From CAVTQY01 sp963736975 (GTDB taxonomy: Bacteria > Pseudomonadota > Alphaproteobacteria > Acetobacterales > Acetobacteraceae), in contig CAVTQY010000002.1 of the NCBI GenBank assembly GCA_963736975.1, positions 434,001-498,000 on the forward strand: a DNA stretch of 64,000 bases. The letters run 5' to 3'. This document shows positions 42,018-52,000 of the stretch, piece by piece. A program made the position numbers and the translations under genes. Every line of letters starts with the position of its first letter. The stretch's first letter is position 1. The notes beneath the pieces were generated by a model. It was not told the origin of the DNA. It worked only from the letters and a program-made list of their open reading frames with translations, and made no database searches.

Positions 42018-42757
42018 TTCGCACCGCGATCGCGGAAGTCGCCGCTGCATACGGCGGGTCGTGTGATGTGGTGGTGGAAATATCCATTCCCGGCGGAGAG
42101 GCTTTGGCGCAACGGACATTGAACCCTCGTTTGGGCATTGTCGGCGGCTTGTCGATCCTGGGCACCACCGGGATTGTCGTGCCGTATTCCTGCGCCGCGT
42201 GGATCGACAGCATTCATCGCGGTATCGATGTGGCGCGCGCAATGGGGATCACGCATATCGCCGGGGCTACGGGCAGTACCTCGGAGGCGGCCATACAGGC
42301 GCTGCATGCGTTGCCGGAGGTGGCGCTGATCGAGATGGGGGATTTCGTCGGCGGCATGCTGAAATATCTGCGCGCCCATCCCCTGCCGCGTGTGACCGTG
42401 GCCGGCGGCATCGCCAAGATGACCAAATTGGCGCAGGGGCGACTCGATCTGCATTCCAAACGCGGCGAGGTGGACCTTGTCGCGTTGGCTGCGGTGGCGC
42501 GCGCGCAGGGCGCGAGCGAAGCGGTCGCGGAGCGCATCATGGCGGCCAACACGGTGGCGGAGGCGTTCGCGGTTGCGGCGGATGTCGCGTTGGGGGATGC
42601 GATTGCCGTCGCCGCATGGCGAATCGCGGCGCCCGTGCTTCGCCCGGCCGATACCGAGCTGGAAATCGCGGTGTTCGATCGCGCCGGGACCTTGGTCGGA
42701 CGCGCGCCCTTCGCCGCGGTTCATGGCGGATCGCCCGGGCGGAAGCGACGGCGATAG
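42014..42757 (+). CDS. cbiD: CbiD, C-terminal part (gene split by a frameshift)
   Basis: 247 residues holding the rest of CbiD: DVVVEISIPGGEALAQRTLN, PRLGIVGGLSILGTTGIVVP, and GDFVGGMLKYLRAHPLPRV, all strongly conserved in the family. It begins at the ATG overlapping the stop of the first part. No residues appear to be missing at the junction (GK then MIRTAI), which is what a single-base deletion in an A-run would give. The 3' end overlaps cobM (convergent) by 37 bp. Confidence 0.85.
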   Translation: MIRTAIAEVAAAYGGSCDVVVEISIPGGEALAQRTLNPRLGIVGGLSILGTTGIVVPYSCAAWIDSIHRGIDVARAMGITHIAGATGSTSEAAIQALHALPEVALIEMGDFVGGMLKYLRAHPLPRVTVAGGIAKMTKLAQGRLDLHSKRGEVDLVALAAVARAQGASEAVAERIMAANTVAEAFAVAADVALGDAIAVAAWRIAAPVLRPADTELEIAVFDRAGTLVGRAPFAAVHGGSPGRKRRR

Positions 42758-43485
42758 CCGGGGTCATACAGCGCGCTGTCGCGGAATTCTGTCGCGGCCA
42801 GGGCAGGGCCGATGAAGACGACCGCGGTTCGCTCGATGGGTGTGCGTGCTGCTTCTTCCATCGCGGTGCCGAGCGTCGCGCGCAGGATGCGCTGGTCCGG
42901 ACAGGTTGCGCGTGCAACGATCGCAACGGGGCAGTCCGGCCCGTAGAAAGGCGTGAGCTCGGCCACGATGCGCTCCATTGCATGAACGGCGAGATGCACT
43001 GCCAGGGTTGCGCCGGTGGCTGCGAACGCCGCCAAGGTCTCGCCTGTTGGCATCGTCGAAGCGCGGCCGGAGATACGAGTCAACACCACGCTCTGCGCCA
43101 CTTCGGGAACCGTCAGTTCCTGCCCGAGTGCCGCCGCCGCGGCGGCGAAGGCGGGCACGCCGGGGGTCAGCGTGTAGGGAATGCCGTGTCGCTGCAACCG
43201 GCGGATTTGTTCGGCGACAGCGCTGTAGATCGACAGATCGCCGGAGTGCAGGCGGGCGACATCGAGGCCTTGCTGATGGGCGGCGAGATACTCGGCTTCG
43301 ATCTGGTCCAAGGTCATTGGTGCGGTATCGATCTTGCGGGCGTCCGGCGGACAGTGCTGCAGCAGGGCCGGCGGCAGGATGGAGCCGGCAAACAGGCAGA
43401 CCGGGCAGCTCGCCAGCAGATCGCGTCCGCGCAGCGTAATCAGGTCAGCCGCGCCGGGCCCGGCGCCGATGAAGTGCACCGTCAT
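42721..43485 (-). CDS. cobM: Precorrin-4 C11-methyltransferase
   Basis: A 254-residue tetrapyrrole methylase: MTVHFIGAGPGAADLITLRG, VCLFAGSILPPALLQHCP, and LHSGDLSIYSAVAEQIRRLQ are CobM/CbiF hallmarks; TLTPGVPAFAAAAAALGQEL and RISGRASTMPTGE complete it. Start ATG 43485 overlaps the cobE stop by 4 bases. It is the last gene of the cobL-cobE-cobM unit. Confidence 0.95.
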   Translation of the reverse strand: MTVHFIGAGPGAADLITLRGRDLLASCPVCLFAGSILPPALLQHCPPDARKIDTAPMTLDQIEAEYLAAHQQGLDVARLHSGDLSIYSAVAEQIRRLQRHGIPYTLTPGVPAFAAAAAALGQELTVPEVAQSVVLTRISGRASTMPTGETLAAFAATGATLAVHLAVHAMERIVAELTPFYGPDCPVAIVARATCPDQRILRATLGTAMEEAARTPIERTAVVFIGPALAATEFRDSALYDPGYRRRFRPGDPP

Positions 43486-43865
43486 GCGGGCGGCTGCTCG
43501 GCCAACGCGCATGTCGCCGCGCCGTTGGCGATTCGCGCCAACAGCAGGTGCGCGCCGGCGCCGGCAGCCGCGATGGCGCAGCCCTCGGCGACCGATGAGA
43601 CACCCACCGCCTGTTCGGCGCGCGGGGAATGGGTGGCGCAACGAGCCTGCGCGGCAGACAGAGCCGTCGCATCGACCAGGATGAGCGGAAGGCCGAGCTG
43701 TCGCGCCGCTTCGCGTAACCCCGACTCGGTGGATTTGAATACCGGACAGGCGAGCGCATCCGCCCGTCTGCCGATTTGGTTGCAGGCGTGGTGAAACAGA
43801 TTTACTATGTCCTCGGCCGAACAGCCGCGCCGGCAGCCCAGACCGGCTATTACCCGACCGGTCAT
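43482..43865 (-). CDS. cobE: CobE / CbiG C-terminal-domain cobalamin protein
   Basis: A 127-residue protein like the C-terminal domain of CbiG: VIAGLGCRRGCSAEDIVNLF, then STESGLREAARQLGLPLILV, and VGVSSVAEGCAIAAAGAGAH. In Pseudomonas denitrificans CobE is required for the pathway but its precise step is not settled. The start ATG 43865 overlaps the cobL stop by 4 bases. A 699-residue frame from 45581 that includes it is only an artefact of the cobL frameshift. Confidence 0.9.
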   Translation of the reverse strand: MTGRVIAGLGCRRGCSAEDIVNLFHHACNQIGRRADALACPVFKSTESGLREAARQLGLPLILVDATALSAAQARCATHSPRAEQAVGVSSVAEGCAIAAAGAGAHLLLARIANGAATCALAEQPPA

Positions 43866-45089
43866 GGCTTCACCGCCGCCCATTGGGTGAGCGTTCTTGC
43901 CGGCTGAAAGGCACGCATGGTGCCGATCGTGTCGAGCCGTTCCAGCGATACCCGCGTGAGGGTGCCACCGTGCGTTCGTTGCGCATCGAACAGCGATGCC
44001 TCGGTTTCGATTGTCACCGCGTTGATTACGATGCGCCCGCGGGTGCGTAATGCGGTCCAGGCGGCATCGAGCACGCCCGCTGTCTGCGCGCCGCCGCCGA
44101 TGAACACGGCGTCGGGCGTCGGAAGGTCGCGCAATGCAGTCGGTGCCTGTCCGGTTACGATTTGCAGCTCGGTTATCCCGAGTGACAGGGCGTTGCGTGC
44201 GGCGCGCGCGGCGCGATCCGGGCGCGCCTCGATGCCGATGGCGCGGTTGGCCGAGTGGCACAGCGACCATTCGATGGAGACCGAGCCGGAGCCGCAGCCG
44301 ATGTCCCAGAGAAGTTCTCCGGCTCGCGGCGCCAGCGCGCTCATGGTCATCGCGCGGATTTCGCGTTTGGTGATTTGTCCGTCGTGCTCGAAGAGGTCGT
44401 CCGGCAATCCGGGCGCGAGTGGAATGATTCGTGCGTCCGGTCCGGCCGCGACTTCGATGGCAAGCATATTGAGTTCGATCGATATCGCCGGGCGGTTTGG
44501 CGGATGCGATGATGCTGCGCAAACGTTCGCGTGGGCCGCCAAGAGCTTCCAGGATGTGCAGGGTCGATGGGCCGAACCCGTATCGGCGCAGCAGATCGGC
44601 GATTGCCGCAGGAGTGGCGCTATCGGCCGATAAGGCCAGGATCCGCGCGCCGGGTTGCAGCCGAGGCAGGATCGTTTCCAGCCTGCGGCCGCAGAAGGAT
44701 AGTGTCGCCACGTCCTGCAACGCCCAGCCGAGGCGTGCGCAGGCCATGGAAAACGCCGAGGGTACGGGGATGCACAAGGTCTCCGCGTGCGGGACCAGTG
44801 ATGCCAGCGTGCTGCCGATGCCGTAGCAATATGGATCGCCCGATGCGAGCACGACGACGGGTTGGCCGCGACGTGAAAGGAGCGCCGGAAATGCGTCATT
44901 CAATGGGCTAGGCCACGCCAGTCGATCGCCGCGGATGAGGGGTGCGGCGAGAGCCAAATGCCGCGCGCCGCCGACCACCAGGACAGCATTCCGGATCAGC
45001 GCACGCGCTGTTTCGCATAATCCCTCGACACCGTCCTCGCCGATTCCCAGGATAGCGAGCCAGCGTTGCGGGGCTGCGGTGGCGCTCAT
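43862..45089 (-). pseudogene. cobL: Precorrin-6B C5,15-methyltransferase (decarboxylating), interrupted by a frameshift
   Basis: CobL is a CbiE-CbiT fusion adding two methyl groups and removing the C12 acetate carboxyl. The CbiE half (from ATG 45089: WLAILGIGEDGVEGLCETAR, VVVLASGDPYCYGIGSTLAS) is in one frame; the CbiT half (LNMLAIEVAAGPDARIIPLA, ITKREIRAMTMSALAPRAGE, LLWDIGCGSGSVSIEW) is in another, to the stop at 43862. Homology switches frames near 44488-44494 at CCGCCCGGCG; dropping one G gives a seamless protein. Possible separate CbiT starts exist (ATG in LNMLAIEV). Either a sequence error, a split gene, or decay; a +1 shift at the CCC codon is a remote option. Confidence 0.85.
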
Positions 45090-45109
45090 GGGAAGGAGCC
45101 CGGCGGGGG

Positions 45110-45868
45110 ATGAAGGTGCTGATTCTCGGCGGTACGAGCGAAGCCTCGGAGCTTGGGCGGGCCTTGGCTGCAGAGCCTGGAATCCACGCGACGATTTCGC
45201 TTGCCGGACGAACGCAGCATCCGGCGCCGCAGCCGCTGCCGAGCCGAAGCGGCGGGTTTGGCGGCGCTGAAGGCTTGGCGCGCTACCTGGTCGAGAATCA
45301 TGTCGATGCGCTGGTCGATGCGACGCATCCGTTCGCCGCGCAAATGTCGCGGAATGCAGAGCTGGCGGCTCGGCAGACAGGTACGGCCTTGCTGGCGATC
45401 CAACGCCCGCCCTGGCGCAAACAGCCGGGCGATTGCTGGATCGAGGTGCCGGAGATGGTGGCGGCCGCGCTGGCGCTGGGGCGCACCCCACGTCGTGTGT
45501 TGCTGACAATTGGCCAGAGGGAGCTGGCGCCGTTCGTGGCCGCGCCCTGGCACTATTATGTGCTGCGTTCGGTTGATGCACCGCCCGCCGCGCAATTGCC
45601 GCCGCAGGCGGAGGTGATCGCCGCGCGTGGACCTTTCGCGCTGGACGAAGAATGCGCCTTGCTGCGAGAGCGAAGCATCGATGTTCTGGTGACCAAGAAT
45701 TCCGGCGGGAGCGCGACCGAGGCGAAACTGACCGCGGCGCGCCTGCTTGATCTGCCGGTGGTCATGGTTGCGCGTCCGCCCCCGCCCATAGCGGAAACCG
45801 TGGCTACGGTGAGGGAGGCTCTGGCGTGGCTCGCAGGTCGTCATTCGATGCACCGGCGCGGCGAATAA
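45110..45868 (+). CDS. cobK: Precorrin-6A reductase
   Basis: A 252-residue reductase using NADPH on precorrin-6A. It has MKVLILGGTSEASELGRALA with the Rossmann-like start, DALVDATHPFAAQMSRNAEL, RVLLTIGQRELAPF, and VLVTKNSGGSATEAKLTAAR, all family hallmarks. It diverges from cobL (20 bp between starts) and converges with cobJ, overlapping its 3' end by 28 bp. Confidence 0.95.
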   Translation: MKVLILGGTSEASELGRALAAEPGIHATISLAGRTQHPAPQPLPSRSGGFGGAEGLARYLVENHVDALVDATHPFAAQMSRNAELAARQTGTALLAIQRPPWRKQPGDCWIEVPEMVAAALALGRTPRRVLLTIGQRELAPFVAAPWHYYVLRSVDAPPAAQLPPQAEVIAARGPFALDEECALLRERSIDVLVTKNSGGSATEAKLTAARLLDLPVVMVARPPPPIAETVATVREALAWLAGRHSMHRRGE

Positions 45869-46599
45869 AGCCAAGGGGGGCCGCTTGGCCTTTCGACGCG
45901 GCGCGTTGATGGCGAACCGATCAGCACGAGCGTTCGCATGTCGGCGCGTGTCGGGTCGGCTTCCGCCAGGGTGGCGATTTCGATGCGTTCGTCCGGTTGG
46001 CTGATCGCGGTCGCGAAGGCAACGGGGGTAGAGGCGGGCAGAAGCGAACGCAGCACATCGAAGGCGGCGCCGAGCTGCCAGGGGCGCGCACGGGACAGGG
46101 GATTATACAATGCGATGGCGAAGTCGGCTGACGCGGCCGCAGTCAGGCGCCGGACTATGACATCCCATGGCTTGAGGTTGTCGGACAGCGAGATCGCGCA
46201 GAAATCCTGTCCGAGCGGCGCGCCGATACGCGCGGCGGCGGCGAATATTGCGGAGATGCCGGGGATGACCTCGATGTCGAGCTGCTCCCGCCATGCGGGG
46301 TCGCCGGTTTCGATAGCTTCGAAAACCGTTGCGGCCATGGCGAACACACCGGCATCACCGGACGATACCAACGCAACGTTGTGCCCGGCCGCGGCGAGCG
46401 ATAAGGCGTGACTTGCGCGTGCCAGTTCTTTGCGGTTGTCGGAGCTGTGGAGCTGCTGGCCGGGACGTGTCGCAACGCGGGCCAGATACGGCCCGTAGCC
46501 GACCAGATGGCCGGCGGCGGCGAGCGCTGCGGAGGCTTGCGGCGTCTGCATCGCGACCGCACCTGGGCCGAGCCCGACGATCCACAGCCTGCCGCTCAT
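45841..46599 (-). CDS. cobJ: Precorrin-3B C17-methyltransferase
   Basis: A 252-residue methylase that contracts the ring while methylating C17. Marks are LWIVGLGPGAVAMQTPQASA, LVGYGPYLARVA, VALVSSGDAGVFAMAATVFE, and ALYNPLSRARPWQLGAAFDV. Start ATG 46599 is inside the cobI stop region (4-base overlap). It ends the riboswitch-led operon DUF1636-cobW-cobN-cobG-cobH-cobI-cobJ. Confidence 0.95.
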   Translation of the reverse strand: MSGRLWIVGLGPGAVAMQTPQASAALAAAGHLVGYGPYLARVATRPGQQLHSSDNRKELARASHALSLAAAGHNVALVSSGDAGVFAMAATVFEAIETGDPAWREQLDIEVIPGISAIFAAAARIGAPLGQDFCAISLSDNLKPWDVIVRRLTAAASADFAIALYNPLSRARPWQLGAAFDVLRSLLPASTPVAFATAISQPDERIEIATLAEADPTRADMRTLVLIGSPSTRRVERPSGPPWLYSPRRCIE

Positions 46600-47333
46600 C
46601 TCGGGCCTTGCCGCCCAGGTAGCAACACCATGGAGAAGTATGGCGCCGTCTGCCCCTGCATCTGCGTGAGCGGGGCGATACGTTCGCCATCCATTGTACC
46701 GCGCTCGACATAGATCGCTCGTTCCATCACCCCGGCGCGGCGCAATGCAGTTTGGACTTTGGCGAAGTTGCGGCCCAGCTTCATGATCACCGCGGCATCG
46801 CCGGTACCGAGTCGTTCGACGAGGCGGTCTTCGTCCAATGTTCCCGGCAACACGGTGAGGACGTCGTCGCCGTGCGTCATTGGTATGCCGGCACGCGTCC
46901 AGCATCCGCTCATGCCGGTAACACCCGGAACTACCTCGCCGGGATAACGTGTCGAGAGCCGCTCCAGCATGGGGAGTGGGGAGCCATACAGGAACGGGTC
47001 GCCTTCGCATAGCAAAGCCACGTCATGTCCGCGGTCCAGCCAGCGGGCGATGTCGGCAGCGGCGCGTTTGTAAAATTCCGCGAGGGCTGTCGCGTAGGTG
47101 GGATCTCGCACGGAGATTTCACTAGTGAAGGGGTATTCGAGCCGCAACTCCTCAGCGTCGGGGTGGATCCTTCCATCGACGATCGAGCGGGCATGACCGA
47201 GCATTCCGCGCTTGGCGAAAAAGGCGACAACAGGCACATTGGCAATGATACGGGCTGCCTTCAGCGTCATCAGCTCGGGGTCGCCGGGGCCGAGACCGAC
47301 GGTGTAGAGGGTGCCGACTGTTGCGCCCGGCAT
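46596..47333 (-). CDS. cobI: Precorrin-2 C20-methyltransferase
   Basis: A 245-residue methylase: LYTVGLGPGDPELMTLKAAR, VVAFFAKRGMLGHARSIVDG, VALLCEGDPFLYGSPLPMLE, and VVPGVTGMSGCWTRAGIPMT. ATG 47333 shares one base with the cobH stop (TGATG). It follows cobH and overlaps cobJ, so all three are coupled. Confidence 0.95.
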   Translation of the reverse strand: MPGATVGTLYTVGLGPGDPELMTLKAARIIANVPVVAFFAKRGMLGHARSIVDGRIHPDAEELRLEYPFTSEISVRDPTYATALAEFYKRAAADIARWLDRGHDVALLCEGDPFLYGSPLPMLERLSTRYPGEVVPGVTGMSGCWTRAGIPMTHGDDVLTVLPGTLDEDRLVERLGTGDAAVIMKLGRNFAKVQTALRRAGVMERAIYVERGTMDGERIAPLTQMQGQTAPYFSMVLLPGRQGPR

Positions 47334-47965
47334 CACTCGGTCTCGCTCGCCAGGGCGTTCACGGCGGCGACTGCCATCGCGCTGCCCCCCTTGCGTCCGT
47401 GCACGATCAGGAACGGCACGCGGCCATGGGCGGCCAGTGCATCTTTTGCTTCCGCCGCGCCGACGAAGCCGACCGGCAGGCCGATGATCGCCGCCGGCGG
47501 CGGTGCGCCGGCATCCAACAATTCCAGGAGGTGGAACAGCGCGGTCGGCGCATTGCCGATGGCTACGAGCGCGCCGGCAATTCGCTCGCCCCACAGATCG
47601 ACCGCCGCGGCCGATCTTGTCGCGCCGAGTTGGACGGCGCGCGTCGTGGCCTCCGGCGTGTCGAGCGTGCATATGACGTCGTTGGCGGCGGGCAGGCGGG
47701 CGCGGGTGATACCGTGCGCGACCATTTTTGCATCGCACAGGATGGGCTTCCCGGCGAGCAACGCCTGCCGGGCCGCAAGCGTAAAGTTAGGGCTGAAGGT
47801 CAGATCGTGCGCGATCTCCACCATGCCGCAGGCGTGGATCATGCGAACTGCGACGCGCGCTTCGGCGGGCGAGAACCGTGCGAGGTCCGCTTCGGCGCGG
47901 ATCGTCGCAAAGGATTGTGCGTAGATGGCTGCGCCATCGTGCAGATACTCGTAGTGCGGGGTCAT
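47333..47965 (-). CDS. cobH: Precorrin-8X methylmutase
   Basis: A 210-residue enzyme moving the C11 methyl to C12, giving hydrogenobyrinate. Marks are SFATIRAEADLARFSPAEAR, VRMIHACGMVEIAHDLTFSP (with the catalytic His in the MIHACG motif), ILCDAKMVAHGITRARLPA, and IGLPVGFVGAAEAKDALAA. It overlaps cobG by 4 bases. Confidence 0.95.
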   Translation of the reverse strand: MTPHYEYLHDGAAIYAQSFATIRAEADLARFSPAEARVAVRMIHACGMVEIAHDLTFSPNFTLAARQALLAGKPILCDAKMVAHGITRARLPAANDVICTLDTPEATTRAVQLGATRSAAAVDLWGERIAGALVAIGNAPTALFHLLELLDAGAPPPAAIIGLPVGFVGAAEAKDALAAHGRVPFLIVHGRKGGSAMAVAAVNALASETE

Positions 47966-49074
47966 GCGCGCAGCACCGCGATGACTTGCGCCAGGTCCAG
48001 ATTGCGCTCGGATGGCGTGTCGGCGGCGCGGCCGTCGCGGACGATGCTGTAGAGGCCATTCTCGCCCACCAGGGTGATGCGGGCGGGGGCGGGGTGCGCG
48101 CAGCCCTTGGCGCAGCCGGAGACATGCACCGTCGCCGGCAAGCCGAGTTGGAGCAAATGCAGTGCATCCGCACGTGTCGCGACGGTGGCGCCGGCGCAGG
48201 CGGGTCGGCCGGGGCAGGCGACGATAGCAAGGCGGGGGTCGGCGGGATCGGTGATAAGGCGCAGCGCGCATCCGGCATCGCGAAGCTGGGTGTGTGCGGC
48301 TGTAGAAACACAAGGGATAAGCAGGGCGCGCCAAGGTGTCACATGCAACCTACCGTCGCCGGCTTGTTCCGCAAGGTGGGCGACGGCTGTCAACTTGAGG
48401 GCGGTGGTGGCGCCGAACGGCAACCCAAAGCCGAACGCACTGTATTGAGGCAACCAGCCGATCGCTTTCACGGCGCGCGGCGGCGGTGATCGACGCATGC
48501 GGGTTTCGAGGACCGCAAGTGCAAGGTGGATGACGGTCGCCGCTACGTCGGTGGCGGCAACCGTGACCGATCGACCGGTGCCCATGAGCGTCACCGACCA
48601 CACGGTATCCGCGCAGGCAATGTGGATGTCGGCACCGATGTCGCCGAGCGGCAATGCGTCGCTGCCATCGATCGATACCGCAAATTTGGGCGGCAGCGCC
48701 GCGAGACGCCGATCGCGGGTCAGGTTTGCTTCGATGGCGGCGGCGATACCGCGCGTCGTTTCATCAGCAAGCGGCGAGACGATGACCGAGCGACGTCGTT
48801 CCACCGCGGGGTCCGCATCGGCCAGGCCAGCAGCGACGATCGCGGCGGCAAATGGGGCGGTGCCTTCCGGCGACAGGCCGCGCACCTGGATGGCGGCGCG
48901 GCTGGTGAGCTCGATCGCGCCATTGCCGAACCGGGCCGCGGCCGCGGCAAGCTGGCGCGCCGCATCGGCGGTCAACAGCGTGCCAGGGGGCTTGATGCGC
49001 ACCAGCAGGCCGTCGCCAGCCGCCATCGGATTGTAGAGGCCGGGACACCAACCTTTCGGCACGATCGCGTTCAC
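47962..49074 (-). CDS. cobG: Precorrin-3B synthase (Fe-S oxygenase)
   Basis: A 370-residue sulfite/nitrite-reductase-like protein using O2 to hydroxylate C20 and form the lactone. The GTG at 49074 overlaps the cobN stop by 4 bases and gives the typical start VPKGWCPGLYNPMAAGDGLL. The ferredoxin-like half is followed by the [4Fe-4S] cysteines: CPGRPAC and, 30 or so residues later, HVSGCAKGCAHP. It is a marker of the oxygen-dependent pathway. Longer upstream frames are shadows of cobN. Confidence 0.93.
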   Translation of the reverse strand: MNAIVPKGWCPGLYNPMAAGDGLLVRIKPPGTLLTADAARQLAAAAARFGNGAIELTSRAAIQVRGLSPEGTAPFAAAIVAAGLADADPAVERRRSVIVSPLADETTRGIAAAIEANLTRDRRLAALPPKFAVSIDGSDALPLGDIGADIHIACADTVWSVTLMGTGRSVTVAATDVAATVIHLALAVLETRMRRSPPPRAVKAIGWLPQYSAFGFGLPFGATTALKLTAVAHLAEQAGDGRLHVTPWRALLIPCVSTAAHTQLRDAGCALRLITDPADPRLAIVACPGRPACAGATVATRADALHLLQLGLPATVHVSGCAKGCAHPAPARITLVGENGLYSIVRDGRAADTPSERNLDLAQVIAVLRA

Positions 49075-52000
49075 GCGGTGTTGCTCCCGAGAATTTCCGC
49101 TACCGTATTGCGTCGCGGTCGCCACAGATCGCGACGCGATGCCTCCTGAAACCGCGCCGCCATCGCCGCGTGCGCGGCAGGATTGGCGGCCTGCAAGAAA
49201 CCATCCACTGCCGGATCGCCGAGCGTCGCGTCGAACAGTATGTCGAACTGCTGGTCGAGCCGCTGCGGCAATGTCGCGGCGAAACCGAACAGGGCATCGA
49301 GCGAGCGCGCGACCTCCGCCGCGCCGCGATAGCCGTGGCGCATCATCCCGGCGATCCAAGCCGGGTTTGCGGCTCGGCCACGCACGACGCGCGCGATCTC
49401 TTCGGCGAGAGTGTGGGTGCGCGGTGCCTCTGGGCGCGATGTGTCGAGGTGATACAGGGCCGGCGCGCTGCCGAGACTGTCGGCCCCGGCCGCGAACCCG
49501 CCTTCATGCGCAGCGAATTCGGCACCGTCCAGCAGGTCCGTCTCGCAATGGTCCTGCTGATGCACGAACCCATCGGCGGCGGCGACGCGCGCGGCAAATC
49601 CTTCCGGGTCGGGCACGCCGTCAAGGTTCTTGCCGTAAGCAAATGCCGAGCCGGCAAGATAAGCCGCGCCGAGGTCGCCGCGTTGCCGCCATGCGCCACG
49701 CTCGACCAGTTCCGCCACGCCGGCGCCGTAAGCGCCCGACGGCGCACCGAACACGCGCGTGGTGGCACGGCGCAGCGCCGTGTCTTTCAGGCCGCGCGCA
49801 GATCCGGCGAGCGGGTTCCAAGCAGCGTCCTCGTCGCGCGCGGCAATCGCTCGCACCGCTGTATCGAACAACAGCACCTGACTTTCGAACGCGTCGCGAA
49901 ACAGGCCGGAGATGCGCAACGTGACGTCCACCCGCGGACGATCGAAGGCGGCGAGAGCAAGCACCTCGATGGCGGTGACACGCGCCGATCCCTCGTCCCA
50001 GATCGGCTGGGCGCCCAGCAACACCAGCGCGAGCGCCAGATCCTCACCTCCGGTACGCATGGTCGTGCTGCCCCAGAGATCGATCACCAACCTGCGCGGC
50101 CAGTCGCCGTGGTCCTGCAGATAGCGCCGCAGCAAATCGTCCGCCGCACGCTCTGCAAGTATCACCGCAGAGCGTGTGGGGACGGCGCGCGGATCGACGG
50201 CGAAGAGATTGCGTCCGGTGGGCAGCACGTCGGCGCGGCCACGCGTGGGCGCGCCGGCCGGTCCTGGTGCCACGAACCTGCCGTCCAGCGCGGCAACCAA
50301 GGCGGCAGCCTCGGACGGTGCCGAGAGATCGAGATCGGCGGCCAATTGCGTTGCTGATATTCCGGGGCAGGCGGCGTGCAGAGTCTCCAGGCATGCGGCG
50401 CGACGTTCCGGTTCCGGCGCGCGACCGAATACGTGCAGCCCGTCGCGAATTTGCAGCTCCTTCACGTCACAGAGATACGCATCCAACCGGGCGAGCGCCT
50501 GGTCTTCGGTTGCGTCCGCGGCCACACCACTTTCCGCCAGCAGACCGGTCTCGGCAGCGCGGTCTAGGAGTTCGCGTCGCAGTAGGGCGGCGCGTCGCTT
50601 GTCCAGCCCGTCGGCCGCGGCGAATTCATCGATCAACCGTTCCAGTTCCGATGCGGCGCCGAACGTGCCGGCCGGTTTGAGAGGCGGCGTCAGGTGACCG
50701 ATCGTGACCGCGCCCAATCGTCGTTTCGCAGCCGCCGCTTCGCCCGGATTGCTGACGATGAAGGGATAGACCACCGGCACTCCACCAGTCAGCGCGGCGG
50801 GAAAACAGGAAGACGACAGTGCGGCTGCCTTGCCGGGCAGCCATTCCAGCGTGCCATGCGCACCGAGATGCACCAGGGCATGAACTCCGATCACCTCGCG
50901 CAGCCAGAGATAAAACGCCACATAGGCGTGGCGCGGCGGCAGATCCGGGTCGTGATACGTGGCCTTGCGGTCGAGCATGTGGCCGCGATCCGGCTGCACG
51001 GCAACGACGAGATGCTCGAGCACGGCGTGACGCAACGCGAAGGCGCCGTTGACGAGTGCCGGATCATCCGCGGGATGACCCCAGGCGGCGGCGATGCGGC
51101 GTTGCGTCGCGCAAGGCAGGGCCTCGAACAGCCGGACGTATTGCGACAGCGCAAGGATCGGCGCCGGTTCGGTGTGGCACAGTTGCTGTATGCAATCGGG
51201 GCAGTGCCCGATCGCGTATCCATTGTCGCGCAGATGGTGTGCGATGCGATCCAGGCTGGCGAAACTATCAAGCCCGATGGCGTGTCCGACCTGTCCTCCG
51301 CCCGCACCGGGATAATCCGACAACACCACGGCGATGCGCCGATCGGCGCGCGGCGTCGCGGCGAGACGCGCCCAACCGGCGGCACGGTCGGCTGCCAGAC
51401 CGATTCCATCCAGGTCAGGTCGAAACACGGTTCGCGCGAAATCGAGCTCGGCGACTATTTCATCCTCGGCCTTGAAGGCGATGGCGCCGGTCAACAACCG
51501 CCCGTCCAGCTCGGGCAATACCACCTGCATCGCCAGGTCGGTCTGCGACACGCCTCGTGTCGAGGCTTTCCATGCCGGGCGCGACGTGCCCGCGAAAATG
51601 AGCTGCAAGATCGGTGCGCCGGCCGCCTCCAAGGGGGAAGGGTCGCCGTTCTGTCGCGCGGAAAATCCGGTTGCATTCAATACCACGGACGGATGCCAGG
51701 CTGCCAGACGGCTGGCGATGAACAGCGCGGCGTCGGTATCCTTCAGGCTGGAGACGTAGATGGCCCGCACGCCGAGTTGCCGCGCGGCCAGCGCCTCGGC
51801 CAGCGCCGCGACCGAAGCAATGTCACCCGCCAGCAAATGCGAACGGTAGAACACGATCACCGTCGAACCGGCGGGACCTTGCTCCGGCACCGCCAGGCCG
51901 TATTGGCCGGCACGCGGCAGCCGCGCCGGCGGGCGTGTCGGCTCGACAGCCAGTCCGCCGAGCTTCGCCGCCAGCAGCAAAGCCTGGCCGACATTGTCCG

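Noticed and set aside
43482..45581. A 699-residue CbiE-CobE fusion
   Set aside because: The middle is out-of-frame cobL (Arg/His-rich nonsense); it arises only because the frameshifted GC-rich frame stays open into cobE.
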